The position numbers and the translations under genes were made by a program. Source: Nitriliruptoraceae bacterium (GTDB lineage Bacteria; Actinomycetota; Nitriliruptoria; Nitriliruptorales; Nitriliruptoraceae). Taken from it: a stretch of 34,655 nt of DNA. The first letter of the stretch is position 1; each line of letters opens with the position of its first letter. Below, piece by piece: positions 1 through 8,773 of the stretch. Where the stretch lies: assembly GCA_007130695.1 (NCBI GenBank), contig SLRZ01000196.1, positions 1 through 34,655 on the forward strand, given 5' to 3'. The notes beneath the pieces were generated by a model. It searched no databases, had not been told where the DNA came from, and worked only from the letters and a program-made list of their open reading frames with translations.

Positions 1-2001
1 GACCAGCGCCAGCAACAGCATCACGGCGCCGAGCGCCACGAGGATGGAGACCAGCTGCGCGTTCTCGATCTCCTCGCTGACACTGGCCTGGACGAGCTCG
101 TCGGACGTGGCCACCACCGACACACCGGTCTCCCGCAGTGGCCCGAATGCGTCCCGGAGGTCGTCGCGCAGGCGGAGTGCCTCGCCCTGGCTGACGCTGG
201 TTCGCAGTTCGGCCCGACCGATCCAACCGTCCCCGGTGTCCGCCAGGACCTCCTCGGCGCTGGGGACCTCGTCGAGGAGTCGTTGGTAGATGCCGTCGAC
301 GTCCGCGTCGTCCTCGACGGTGAGATCCTCGCGCAGGCCGTCGGCGCCGAGCTCGGAGCGCAGCTCGTCACCCTGGCGTGGCACCTGGCGGAGGACGGAG
401 ACGAGGGTCGTGCCGTCGGCCTCACCGTCGATCGTCTCGACGCCGTCGACGTCGGCGACCCGGTCCAGTGAGGCCACCAGCGCGTCGTGCGAGGCGGGTG
501 CGGCGAGGTCGCCGGTCAGCAGGACCTCGGTGGTCTGACCGAAACCTCCCCCGAACTCCTCCTCGAGGGTCTGGAAGGTCGCCAGCTGTGGGTCGTCCCG
601 AGGCACGAAATCGGTCAGTTCGAAGCGGCTGTCGAGCTGGGTGAAGCCGTACATGCCGACGCCGGTGAGTGCGACGGCCACGGCCAGCGTCGCGACCGGC
701 GCACGCTCCGCCAGCCACACGGTCCGTTCCATGGCCCGCGGGAGCGCCGAGTGGCCCGATGCCTCCAACGTCGACGCCGGCAGCAGGCCGCGTCGTTGCG
801 CCCGCCGGTCGAGCAGGACCCGAACGGCGGGCAGGAACGTCATCGTGAGCACGAAGGCCGCCATGATGCCGCTGGCGGCGAGCACCCCGAGGGTGGCGAG
901 GAAGTCGACCGGGCTGAACAGGTTGGTGAGGAACCCGATCGCCGTCGCGACGGCGTCGAGGAGCAGCGCCACGCCCACCGTGGCGAACGTCCGTCGGTAG
1001 CCGCGCCCCGGGTCCCGCGACGCGCCGGTCTCTGTGCGGTATCGCGCCGTGAGGTGCACGGCGAAGTCGACACCGAGCGCCGCGATCAGGATCGGCACGA
1101 TCTGGGTCTGCGAGTCGAAGTAGCCGATCAGCCCGGCGTAGTCGGGGCCGAGCAGGACCCCGGTGCCCTGCATCCACACGATCGCGAACAGGATCGTCAG
1201 TAGCGTCAGGCCCACGTCCGCGGCGGTGCGCCGCAGGACCCGCAGCCGCTGCCCCGGGGGCGGGCGGGTCCAGAACATCAGGCCGAGCACGAAGGCGATG
1301 ATGAGGAACGCCGTGCCGAACAGTCGGCCGACCTCGGCGCCGATGTCGTCGTTCTCCAGCAGCAGTTCCAACGACAGCGCCGAGACCTGCAGACCCTCCG
1401 GCGTCGGGACCTGCCCGACCAGTGCCGCGAGGTCGCGCTGCTGTTCGAGCAGTTCCTCCTCGGAGAGTCCCTCGGCGTCCTGGAAGACCAACAGCAGCCC
1501 GGCGGTCGGCGGGTCGCCGTCGGCGAGGAGGGGCGCGATCTGTGCGGTGACCTCGTCGGGCAGGTCCTGCTCCGCGTCCCGCTGCAGGTCGCGCACGTCC
1601 GCGTCACCGAGGTCGGCGACCTCGAGGTCGCGTTCGGTGACGAGGGTCTCGGCAGGGGTCAGGAAGCCGAGCAACGGTGGCTGGTCGTCCCGCTCGAGCA
1701 GCGTGTCGGCCATCGGGCCGTCCTCGATGCGTGCCCGGATCTCACGGGTCACCGCCAGCGCGTCGCTCGAACGCACCTCGGACCCGTCGGTGGTCTCGAA
1801 GAGCACCTGGGAGACGGCACGTGGGTCGCCGAAGCTCTCGCTGAGCAGCTCCTGGGCCTCGGAGAGACGGTTGTCGACCGCCACGCCGTCCTCGACCACG
1901 GACTGGCTCGCGAACCCACCGAAGACGACGGTCAACAGCAGCGTGGCCACGAGCACGACCACCGGGCGCCGCGGGACGAGGTCCGCCAGCCACGATCCCA
2001 C
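1..2001 (-). CDS. MMPL/RND-family transporter, C-terminus truncated by the window edge
   Basis: Open minus-strand frame from GTG at 2001 (GGGG RBS) to the window edge: GSWLADLVPRRPVVVLVATLLLTVVFGGFASQSV...LLENDDIGAEVGRLFGTAFLIIAFVLGLMFWTRPP...PILIAALGVDFAVHLTARYRTE. The ORF track does not list this frame because no stop lies in the window. Confidence 0.85.
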   Translation of the reverse strand, partial: MGSWLADLVPRRPVVVLVATLLLTVVFGGFASQSVVEDGVAVDNRLSEAQELLSESFGDPRAVSQVLFETTDGSEVRSSDALAVTREIRARIEDGPMADTLLERDDQPPLLGFLTPAETLVTERDLEVADLGDADVRDLQRDAEQDLPDEVTAQIAPLLADGDPPTAGLLLVFQDAEGLSEEELLEQQRDLAALVGQVPTPEGLQVSALSLELLLENDDIGAEVGRLFGTAFLIIAFVLGLMFWTRPPPGQRLRVLRRTAADVGLTLLTILFAIVWMQGTGVLLGPDYAGLIGYFDSQTQIVPILIAALGVDFAVHLTARYRTETGASRDPGRGYRRTFATVGVALLLDAVATAIGFLTNLFSPVDFLATLGVLAASGIMAAFVLTMTFLPAVRVLLDRRAQRRGLLPASTLEASGHSALPRAMERTVWLAERAPVATLAVAVALTGVGMYGFTQLDSRFELTDFVPRDDPQLATFQTLEEEFGGGFGQTTEVLLTGDLAAPASHDALVASLDRVADVDGVETIDGEADGTTLVSVLRQVPRQGDELRSELGADGLREDLTVEDDADVDGIYQRLLDEVPSAEEVLADTGDGWIGRAELRTSVSQGEALRLRDDLRDAFGPLRETGVSVVATSDELVQASVSEEIENAQLVSILVALGAVMLLLALV

Positions 2002-2170
2002 CGATGCCCCTTGTCCCTGGTCCGTGCCACCGGCAGCTGGCCGGGTGCGGCCCCGGCCTCCGGCGCCGTCGGGAGCCTACGATGGTTGTTCGGGACGGCC
2101 CGGCACCGGGATGGCCCGACGGCCACGACTGCCCGGGCGCTTTCACCCCTACCGGCCCGGACGACGTTCC

Positions 2171-2186
2171 GCCCGTGAAAACGGGC
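2171..2186 (+). promoter_or_regulatory. GNRA-type tetraloop hairpin in the intergenic leader
   Basis: GCCCGT-GAAA-ACGGGC, perfect 6-bp stem, about 105 nt upstream of the alpha/beta hydrolase start. Confidence 0.35.
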
Positions 2187-2289
2187 ACCTCGGGCCGTTC
2201 GCGCCGGGCAGCAATTCGGTGACCGTGCCAGCCAGTCCGGGGTTCCCCGGCCGCCGGGCAGCCCCCGCAACCGTTTTCGAGGTCGTGAC

Positions 2290-3213
2290 GTGCACCTGGA
2301 CTCAGTGACGCTCCACGGACGCGAACTGGTGTACCGCACCCAGGGGGAGGGGCCGTGCCTCCTGCTGGTCCACGGCATCTCCCAGGACTCGACCACCTGG
2401 TCGTCGCTGGCGCCGTTGCTGGACGGCTACCGCGTGCTGGCGCCCGACCTGCCGGGCCACGGCGGCTCGGCCAACCCGCCGGGCGACCACTCCATGGGTT
2501 CGTACGCCTCGGCCCTGCGCGACCTCCTGCTCGCGCTGGAGATCGACAGTGGCACGGTGGTGGGCCATTCGCTGGGGGGAGGGGTGGCCCTGCAGTTCGC
2601 CTACCAGTTCCCCGCCTACCTCGACCGGCTGGTGCTGGTCGACAGTGGTGGCCTCGGCAGCGACGTCAGTGCCTTGTTGCGGGCCGCCGCCCTCCCGGGC
2701 GCCGATCTGGTCATCCGTGGGATCTCACACGATCGCGTCACCCGTGGGGCGGCGGGGCTCGGCCGGGTCCTCGCCCGGCTGGGTGTCCGGGTGGGAACCG
2801 ACATCCAGGAGGCCCAACGCGGTATCGCCGGGCTGGCGGACCCGGACGTCCGACGGGCCTTCCTCGGCACGGTGCGCACGAACATCGGGCCACGTGGCCA
2901 GCGCGTCTCCGCGAACGACCGTCTCTACCTCGCCACGCACGTGCCCACCCTGATCCTGTGGGGCGAGCGCGATCGCATCATCCCAAGGTCCCACGGCCTC
3001 GAAGCGCACGCCTCGGTGCCCGACAGTGAATTCGAGGTGGTCCCCGGCGCCGGGCACTTCCCGCACGTCGAGGCGCCCGGACGGGTGGGCGCCTCGCTGC
3101 AGCGCTTCCTCGCCGCCACACGACCGGCAGGCCTCACCAAGGAGGACCTCAGCGCACTGCTCCGCAATGATGGGCCCGTCGACGAAAACGCCGGGGCGCC
3201 CGGACCGGGCTGA
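2290..3213 (+). CDS. alpha/beta hydrolase
   Basis: LLLVHGISQDSTTW, nucleophile elbow GHSLGGG, late LILWGERDRIIP and GAGHFPHVEAP. Confidence 0.9.
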   Translation: MHLDSVTLHGRELVYRTQGEGPCLLLVHGISQDSTTWSSLAPLLDGYRVLAPDLPGHGGSANPPGDHSMGSYASALRDLLLALEIDSGTVVGHSLGGGVALQFAYQFPAYLDRLVLVDSGGLGSDVSALLRAAALPGADLVIRGISHDRVTRGAAGLGRVLARLGVRVGTDIQEAQRGIAGLADPDVRRAFLGTVRTNIGPRGQRVSANDRLYLATHVPTLILWGERDRIIPRSHGLEAHASVPDSEFEVVPGAGHFPHVEAPGRVGASLQRFLAATRPAGLTKEDLSALLRNDGPVDENAGAPGPG

Positions 3214-3227
3214 GTGGGAACGCCCAC
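3214..3227. terminator. Short hairpin between convergent genes (possible terminator)
   Basis: GTGGG-AACG-CCCAC right after the hydrolase stop; short stem and no T-tract. Confidence 0.25.
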
Positions 3228-3256
3228 CAGCCGGTGTCCGGGCCCCGTCGGTCGCT

Positions 3257-4801
3257 TCAGTTGGGCACCGCGAACATCTGCTTCCAGCCGTCGCTGCCGC
3301 CGTCCTCGGGGATCGCCGTGCCCGTGATCGGTGCGAGGCTCAACGCGACCGAGGGAGTCACCCAGCGGCCCCCGTCCTCCTGCGCGTCCGCGTCGGCGAG
3401 GTAGCGGAAGACGTCGAGGCTGCGGTCGATGTCGCCGCCGTAGATGTAGAACGAGCCGTCCTCCTCGACCTCGGGCACCTTCGCGGACCACAGGTTGGAG
3501 TCGGGGAAACGGAAGTGGCCGACCTCCTGGATACCGGGGGTGAGGCTTCCGCCGAGGAACGGTGAGAGACCGAGCGAGAGCCCCGCTGGGCCGAGATCCG
3601 CCAGGCCCGAGAAGTCCAGGACGCGCACGCCGGCGTTGTACCAGGCGATCGAGATGAGCTGTTCGTCCTCCTGGATGTCCAGGACGTGGGCGGTGCAGGT
3701 CTCGAGGCCGCCACTGGAGCGGACCTCGGGGATGAAGAACGCGCCGACCTTGACCGGGGCCTGCTCCAGTTCGCCCGTGATGTCATAGACGTGCACACCC
3801 CCGCCTGGGCAGGTGCCGGTGCCGATGGCGCCGGCGAGTTCGTCGCCGATGAACATGAAGTCGCGCTCGCCGTAGGGCGTGTCGACCGTCACCGCGTGGG
3901 CGTCGTGGTGGATGTTGATCGCCGGATCGAAGATCCGCGACACGATCTCGTTGTCCGTCGGGTCGGAGGTGTCGATCACGAACGAGTGGGTCAGTGCCGC
4001 GGAGTACAGGCGCGTGCCGTCCTCGTTGAAGGTCAGGTCGTGGGAGTCGAGGCCGGTGATCAGCTCGATCTCGTCCACGATCTCCGGATCGCCCGGGTCC
4101 GTGATGTCGTAGACCTCGATGCTGCCCGGCCGGGTCGTGACCACGACGGCAGCCGAGTTGTAGACGTAGTCACCACTGGGGTGGACGGTCACCTGGTGGG
4201 TGCCCTTGCGCATCGGCAGGAAGCTCACGGACTCGGGTGCAGAGGGATCGGTGACGTCGATGAGGAACGTCCCGCGCTCGTCGGGATCGGTGACGCCGTT
4301 GTCGACGTGGCAGTCCGAGTCCTCGGGCTGGTTCTGGCTCACGGCGTCCAGCGAGTAGGCGGCCAGCACCCGATCGCCCTGCTCGAAGACGTACACGTCG
4401 GACTGGGAGATGCGGCAGTCGTAGCGGGCGACCAGTTCGGGGTCCTCCCGGTCGGTGATGTCGACGACCTGCAGCCCGTTGAGCGCGGTGCCGACGAACG
4501 CGAACTCGCGTTCCTCGCCGCCCCTTGCGCCCGGGGGGAGCACCTTGCCCTGGGCGTTGACCCGGTAGGCGTGGAAGTCGAGGTCGGTGGCGCGGAAGCT
4601 GCCACCCTCGACCTCGACCGGAAACTCGAGGTTGGTGATGAACTCCATGTTGTCGCTGCCCTCACCGTCCTCGGCGGGGGCGATTGGCGCCCCGGTCGCG
4701 GTGGTCTTCACACTGCCCTCGTGGGCCAGAGCCGTGGCGGGGACCAGCAGCGGGACGGCAAGGGCGAGGGCACTGACGGCAGCACGTAGACGGAGCGTCA
4801 T
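3257..4801 (-). CDS. Secreted LVIVD-repeat (predicted beta-propeller) protein
   Basis: ATG at 4801 with AGG RBS; signal peptide MTLRLRAAVSALALAVPLLVPATALAHEG; repeats VVDITDREDPELVARY, LIDVTDPSAPESVSF, VYDITDPGDPEIVDEI, VIDTSDPTDNEIVSRI, VYDITGELEQAPVKVG. Confidence 0.8.
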   Translation of the reverse strand: MTLRLRAAVSALALAVPLLVPATALAHEGSVKTTATGAPIAPAEDGEGSDNMEFITNLEFPVEVEGGSFRATDLDFHAYRVNAQGKVLPPGARGGEEREFAFVGTALNGLQVVDITDREDPELVARYDCRISQSDVYVFEQGDRVLAAYSLDAVSQNQPEDSDCHVDNGVTDPDERGTFLIDVTDPSAPESVSFLPMRKGTHQVTVHPSGDYVYNSAAVVVTTRPGSIEVYDITDPGDPEIVDEIELITGLDSHDLTFNEDGTRLYSAALTHSFVIDTSDPTDNEIVSRIFDPAINIHHDAHAVTVDTPYGERDFMFIGDELAGAIGTGTCPGGGVHVYDITGELEQAPVKVGAFFIPEVRSSGGLETCTAHVLDIQEDEQLISIAWYNAGVRVLDFSGLADLGPAGLSLGLSPFLGGSLTPGIQEVGHFRFPDSNLWSAKVPEVEEDGSFYIYGGDIDRSLDVFRYLADADAQEDGGRWVTPSVALSLAPITGTAIPEDGGSDGWKQMFAVPN

Positions 4802-5003
4802 GGTGGGACCTCTGTCGCGGTGGTGGTCACGGAGAGCCGCCAGGGATGCCGACGGCGTCATGCCTCTGGCTTCGCCGTCCGGGCACGCGATTCCTGCGCC
4901 CGGAGGCGACCCGCGCTGCCCGTGCCCGTCCCACGCACGGCGCGGGCCCCGCGAAATCGGGACCGCACGGTGAGACCGGCATACTGCACCCCACGAGGAG
5001 TGC

Positions 5004-6704
5004 ATGATGAGTGGACACGATGAGGGCCCCGACGAGGGCTTCCGGTTCGACGACCTTCCGCTGCGCGACGAGGTGCTGAGCGCGCTCGTGCAGCTGGGCT
5101 ACGAGGAGCCCACGCCGATCCAGCGTGAGGCCATCCCGCCGTTGCTGGAGGGGCGCGACCTCCAGGGGCAGGCGGCGACCGGGACCGGGAAGACCGCGGC
5201 GTTCGCGCTGCCGCTCCTCGAACGCCTCGGTGAGGGCGAGCGGGGCCCCCGGCCGGTCGCGCTGGTGCTCGTGCCAACCCGTGAACTGGCGATGCAGGTC
5301 TCCCAGGCGATCCACACCTACGGCCGCGGCCTGGGTGCCCGGGTGCTGCCGGTGTACGGCGGCCAGCCGATCTGGCGCCAACTGAAGGAGCTGCAGCGGG
5401 GGGTCGACGTGGTCGTCGCGACGCCGGGTCGTGCCGTGGACCACATCGGACGGGGGACCCTGGTTCTCGACGCCCTCCAGGTCGTCGTCCTCGACGAGGC
5501 CGACGAGATGCTCGACATGGGCTTCTCCGAGGACCTCGAGACCATCCTCAGTGCGACGCCCGACCACCATCAGACCCTGCTGTTCTCCGCCACGATGCCC
5601 GCCCGGATCGACGGGCTCGCGCGGCGCTACCTACACGATCCGGTGCGGGTCACGATCGGACGCGAGGACGCCGGGGCGCGGCACACCCCCGCGGTCCGCC
5701 AGAGCGCCTACGTCGCGTCGCGCAAGCACAAGCCGGCCGCGCTCGGCCGGGTCCTCGACGTCGAGGCGCCGACGGCCGCGATCGTGTTCTGCGGGACGCG
5801 CAACGAGGTCGACGAGCTCACCGAGATCATGAACGGCCGCGGCTATCGGGCCGAAGCGCTGCACGGCGGGATGAGCCAGGAGCAGCGGGACCGGGTCATG
5901 GACCGCCTGCGGGCCGAGACGGCGGACCTGCTGGTCGCCACGGACGTCGCCGCGCGGGGCCTCGACATCGACCACCTCACGCACGTGATCAACTACGACG
6001 TCCCCTCCGCGCCGGAGTCCTACGTCCACCGGATCGGTCGCGTGGGACGGGCGGGCCGTGAGGGTGTGGCCATCACGCTCGTCGAACCGCGCCAGCAGCG
6101 CCTGGTGAAGGCGATCGAGCGTCACACCGGCCAGCGCCTGGAGGTCGAGTCGATCCCGACGGTCGCCGACCTGCGTGCCCGGCGCCTCGAGCTCACGCGC
6201 GAGGCTCTACGCGACCGCCTCCTTGCCGAGGACGACCTCGACCGGTTCCGCGGGGTCCTCGAGTCGTTGGGGGACGAGTTCGACCAGTTCGAGCTCTCCC
6301 TCGCGGCCGTCGCCCTGGCCTACGAGACCGTGCGGGGCGGCGAGGACGACGAGACCGAGCTGCCGGAGATCCGCCTCGACGACGCCAAGGCGGGTGGCGG
6401 CGCCGGCGGCAAGGGCGGCGGGAAGCGCGCCGGCGGCGGCCGGCCGGGGCCGGCCACCGACATGGCCAGGATCTACATCGGCGCCGGCCGCAGCCAGGGC
6501 ATCCGGCCCAAGGACCTCGTCGGCGCGATCGCCAACGAGTCGGGGCTGTCCGGCCGCGACGTCGGCAACATCGAGATCACCCCGAACTTCTCCCTGGTCG
6601 AGGTGCCGGCGGGGGCGGCCGACGAGGTGATCCGTACGCTGCGCACGACGACGATCAAGGGACGTCGGGCGACCGTGCGCCCGGACCGGGACGCCAAGCG
6701 CTGA
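5004..6704 (+). CDS. deaD: DEAD-box ATP-dependent RNA helicase with C-terminal DbpA-like RNA-binding domain
   Basis: ATGTGKT, VPTRELA, VLDEADEMLDMGF, SATMP, VATDVAARGLDI, HRIGRVGRAG; Gly/Lys-rich linker; C-terminal MARIYIGAGRSQGIRPKDLVGAIANESGLSGRDVGNIEI. Confidence 0.95.
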   Translation: MMSGHDEGPDEGFRFDDLPLRDEVLSALVQLGYEEPTPIQREAIPPLLEGRDLQGQAATGTGKTAAFALPLLERLGEGERGPRPVALVLVPTRELAMQVSQAIHTYGRGLGARVLPVYGGQPIWRQLKELQRGVDVVVATPGRAVDHIGRGTLVLDALQVVVLDEADEMLDMGFSEDLETILSATPDHHQTLLFSATMPARIDGLARRYLHDPVRVTIGREDAGARHTPAVRQSAYVASRKHKPAALGRVLDVEAPTAAIVFCGTRNEVDELTEIMNGRGYRAEALHGGMSQEQRDRVMDRLRAETADLLVATDVAARGLDIDHLTHVINYDVPSAPESYVHRIGRVGRAGREGVAITLVEPRQQRLVKAIERHTGQRLEVESIPTVADLRARRLELTREALRDRLLAEDDLDRFRGVLESLGDEFDQFELSLAAVALAYETVRGGEDDETELPEIRLDDAKAGGGAGGKGGGKRAGGGRPGPATDMARIYIGAGRSQGIRPKDLVGAIANESGLSGRDVGNIEITPNFSLVEVPAGAADEVIRTLRTTTIKGRRATVRPDRDAKR

Positions 6705-6759
6705 CCCGGTCCGCTCACCGTCGTCGAACGGCACCGGTCACCCGCCGGAGCCCCGTCGG

Positions 6760-6993
6760 TCAGACCGAGTCGGTCAGTTCGGCGCCGCCACCCTGCCGGG
6801 CACAGTGGGCGCAGCAGTAGAAGCGTCCCTCGACCTCCGTGCCGTGGCCCACCACCTTCACGCCGCAGTGCGCACAGTTCGGGGCGAGCAGGTGGATCGC
6901 GCACTCGAACGAATCGAAGACGTGGGCGTCACCGCCGGCCCGTACCTCGAAGGCCTTGTCGTAGTCGTTGCCGCACACCGTGCACGTGGCCAT
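6760..6993 (-). CDS. Small Cys-rich putative zinc-binding protein
   Basis: ATG at 6993 preceded by GAAGGAG; MATCTVCGNDYDKAF...DSFECAIHLLAPNCAHCGVKV...FYCCAHCARQGG with several CxxC pairs. Confidence 0.8.
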   Translation of the reverse strand: MATCTVCGNDYDKAFEVRAGGDAHVFDSFECAIHLLAPNCAHCGVKVVGHGTEVEGRFYCCAHCARQGGGAELTDSV

Positions 6994-7043
6994 GCTCTGC
7001 TCCTTCGCCGCGGATCCGTCAGGTCGAACGGGATCACCACTCC

Positions 7044-7072
7044 GGGTTACCGGCGGCCGACGGGTAGCGCAA
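7044..7072 (-). promoter_or_regulatory. Possible promoter for the Cys-rich small protein
   Basis: Minus strand TTGCGC - 17 nt - TAACCC, upstream of the gene starting at 6993. Confidence 0.3.
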
Positions 7073-7106
7073 CCGGCCCCGACCCGTCGTGTGGCCGTGG
7101 TCGACG

Positions 7107-7652
7107 TCACCCGCGGCCGCTGGGCCGGCGGTTGCCCGTCACCGGCATGCGGCGCACGGCCTCGCGCCGTGCCCCGTAGACGTCCGTGCGCCAGCCACAC
7201 CCGGGACGCTGCTGGAGCCAGTGCGTGATCACCGGCCGCGACCACAGGGGGGTGCGGGCCCGGACCACCTGCGGCTCGGGGAGGTAGCCGCGGTAGCGGT
7301 AGCTGTCGATGGTGGCCTTGGTGACCCCGGCCGCCTCGGCGATGTCGGCGACGGTCAGCATCAGCTCCGCATTGAGTTCCGGCGCCAGCATGGCGACGAC
7401 CATGTCCTGTTCACCGTCGACCTCGACCACCGCGACCTGCTGGGTCGCAGGACCGTCGGAGCCGGATGCCGCCCCACGGGCCACCTCGGCCCCCGCACCA
7501 CCGTCGACCGGGAGCTCGGCGAGGCCGAGTCGGCGGGCCAGGGAGAGGGTGAGGTCCTGGGCACCGGGCACGGGCGCCCCCCAGGGGTAGCGCCACACGC
7601 CGTGCTCGTCGCGGGTGTAGGTCTCGTTGCAGCAGCGGAATGGTGCGGTCAC
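7107..7652 (-). CDS. Putative DNA-binding protein with MerR/AlpA-like helix-turn-helix
   Basis: GTG at 7652 with upstream GAGGA; LTVADIAEAAGVTKATIDSYRYRGYLPEPQVVRARTPLWSRPVITHWLQQRPG. The longer ORF to 7763 is less likely. Confidence 0.65.
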   Translation of the reverse strand: MTAPFRCCNETYTRDEHGVWRYPWGAPVPGAQDLTLSLARRLGLAELPVDGGAGAEVARGAASGSDGPATQQVAVVEVDGEQDMVVAMLAPELNAELMLTVADIAEAAGVTKATIDSYRYRGYLPEPQVVRARTPLWSRPVITHWLQQRPGCGWRTDVYGARREAVRRMPVTGNRRPSGRG

Positions 7653-7782
7653 GGTGCGTCCTCGGCTCGGCACGTCGTCCACGTGGTCGATGCCGAGGTC
7701 CGGGGCATCGTGCGGCGTTGACGACCGACCGTACGCGGTGACGGCCACGCCCTCCCCGGCCATCCGTCCGGGGCGGGGGTGG

Positions 7783-8157
7783 TCAGCGCGGTCGCTCGGT
7801 CTCGTGGCGGTTGCCGGGGACGAAGGCGTGGTGCAGCCCCATCCAGGCGGTCATGCACCAGGGGTAGAGGACGACGGGGACGAGGCCGTTCAGGAGCACG
7901 GTGGCGATCAGCAGGGCGGTCCAGGGCACGTCGGGCCAGGTGAGCAGGACCCCTCCGAGGAAGACGAGCGCGAACAGTGCGATGACGACCCCGATGGCCA
8001 CGATCATCGCACCCAGCCAGTAGCCGTCCTCACGCTCGAAGCGCAGGCCGCAGGTGGGGCAGTGTTCGTGCAGGGTGAAGTAGCTCGCGAACAGGCCTCG
8101 TCCGCCGCAGGCCGGACACCGTCGGGCGAGCCCGCGACCGAGGGCTTGGAGATCCAC
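7783..8157 (-). CDS. DUF983 family membrane protein
   Basis: GTG at 8157 with AAGGAA RBS; LARRCPACGGRGLFASYFTLHEHCPTCGLRFEREDGYWLGAMIVAIGVVIALFALVFLGG. Confidence 0.85.
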   Translation of the reverse strand: MDLQALGRGLARRCPACGGRGLFASYFTLHEHCPTCGLRFEREDGYWLGAMIVAIGVVIALFALVFLGGVLLTWPDVPWTALLIATVLLNGLVPVVLYPWCMTAWMGLHHAFVPGNRHETERPR

Positions 8158-8386
8158 CGCAGGTTCCTTGTCGAGGTCGGCCCGGGCAGTGCGCGAGGGT
8201 AGGTGTCCCCGACGACGGTGGCCCGGCGCGAGCGAGACGGCGGAGGCGCGCCCACCCACGTTCGGACGGGGCGCGCGGCAACGGCCGGGGCAGTCCGGTC
8301 AGCCTCTCTGCTGCGTCGCCCGGGACGCAGGCTCGAAGCTGCAGCTCGTCAGCCACAACCCGATCGTGTAGCCCGAAGGCATCCCG

Positions 8387-8752
8387 GTGCGCACCCTTCT
8401 CGCCCTCCTCGCCGCCATCGTCGCCGTCGGTGCGATCAGCGCCGGCCCGCTCGCAGAGGCCTCCGCGGGTCTCGACGTGCCGGTCGACGACGTCGCCGGT
8501 CAGGAAGTCGCCAAGCTCCTGCTGATCGAGACGCTCGAGGAGGACGAGGCCCGCTGGGAGCCCGACCGGCTCGGCGCCTTCGTCGACGATCTCGGCGTCG
8601 ACCGCGCCGAGGGTCTCGACGTCGAGGTCGTCGAGACCGCGGCGGGGACCGGTCTGGCCGTCACCGTCGAGGCGCTGGGGGAGACCCAGCAGGCCTGTGT
8701 CGTCGCCGACGAGGACGACCTGCCGGTCACCGCCGACGGGGAGTGCCGCTGA
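8387..8752 (+). CDS. Small secreted protein of unknown function
   Basis: Signal-peptide-like N-terminus VRTLLALLAAIVAVGAISAGPLAEASA, two Cys near the C-terminus; fits between neighbouring genes. Confidence 0.6.
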   Translation: MRTLLALLAAIVAVGAISAGPLAEASAGLDVPVDDVAGQEVAKLLLIETLEEDEARWEPDRLGAFVDDLGVDRAEGLDVEVVETAAGTGLAVTVEALGETQQACVVADEDDLPVTADGECR

Positions 8753-8773
8753 CGCGGCGGCCGGAGAGGCCCC

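Noticed and set aside
6388-6455. Gly-rich repeat-like DNA (GGCGGC tracts)
   Set aside because: Explained as the flexible Gly/Lys/Arg linker between helicase core and DbpA-like domain.
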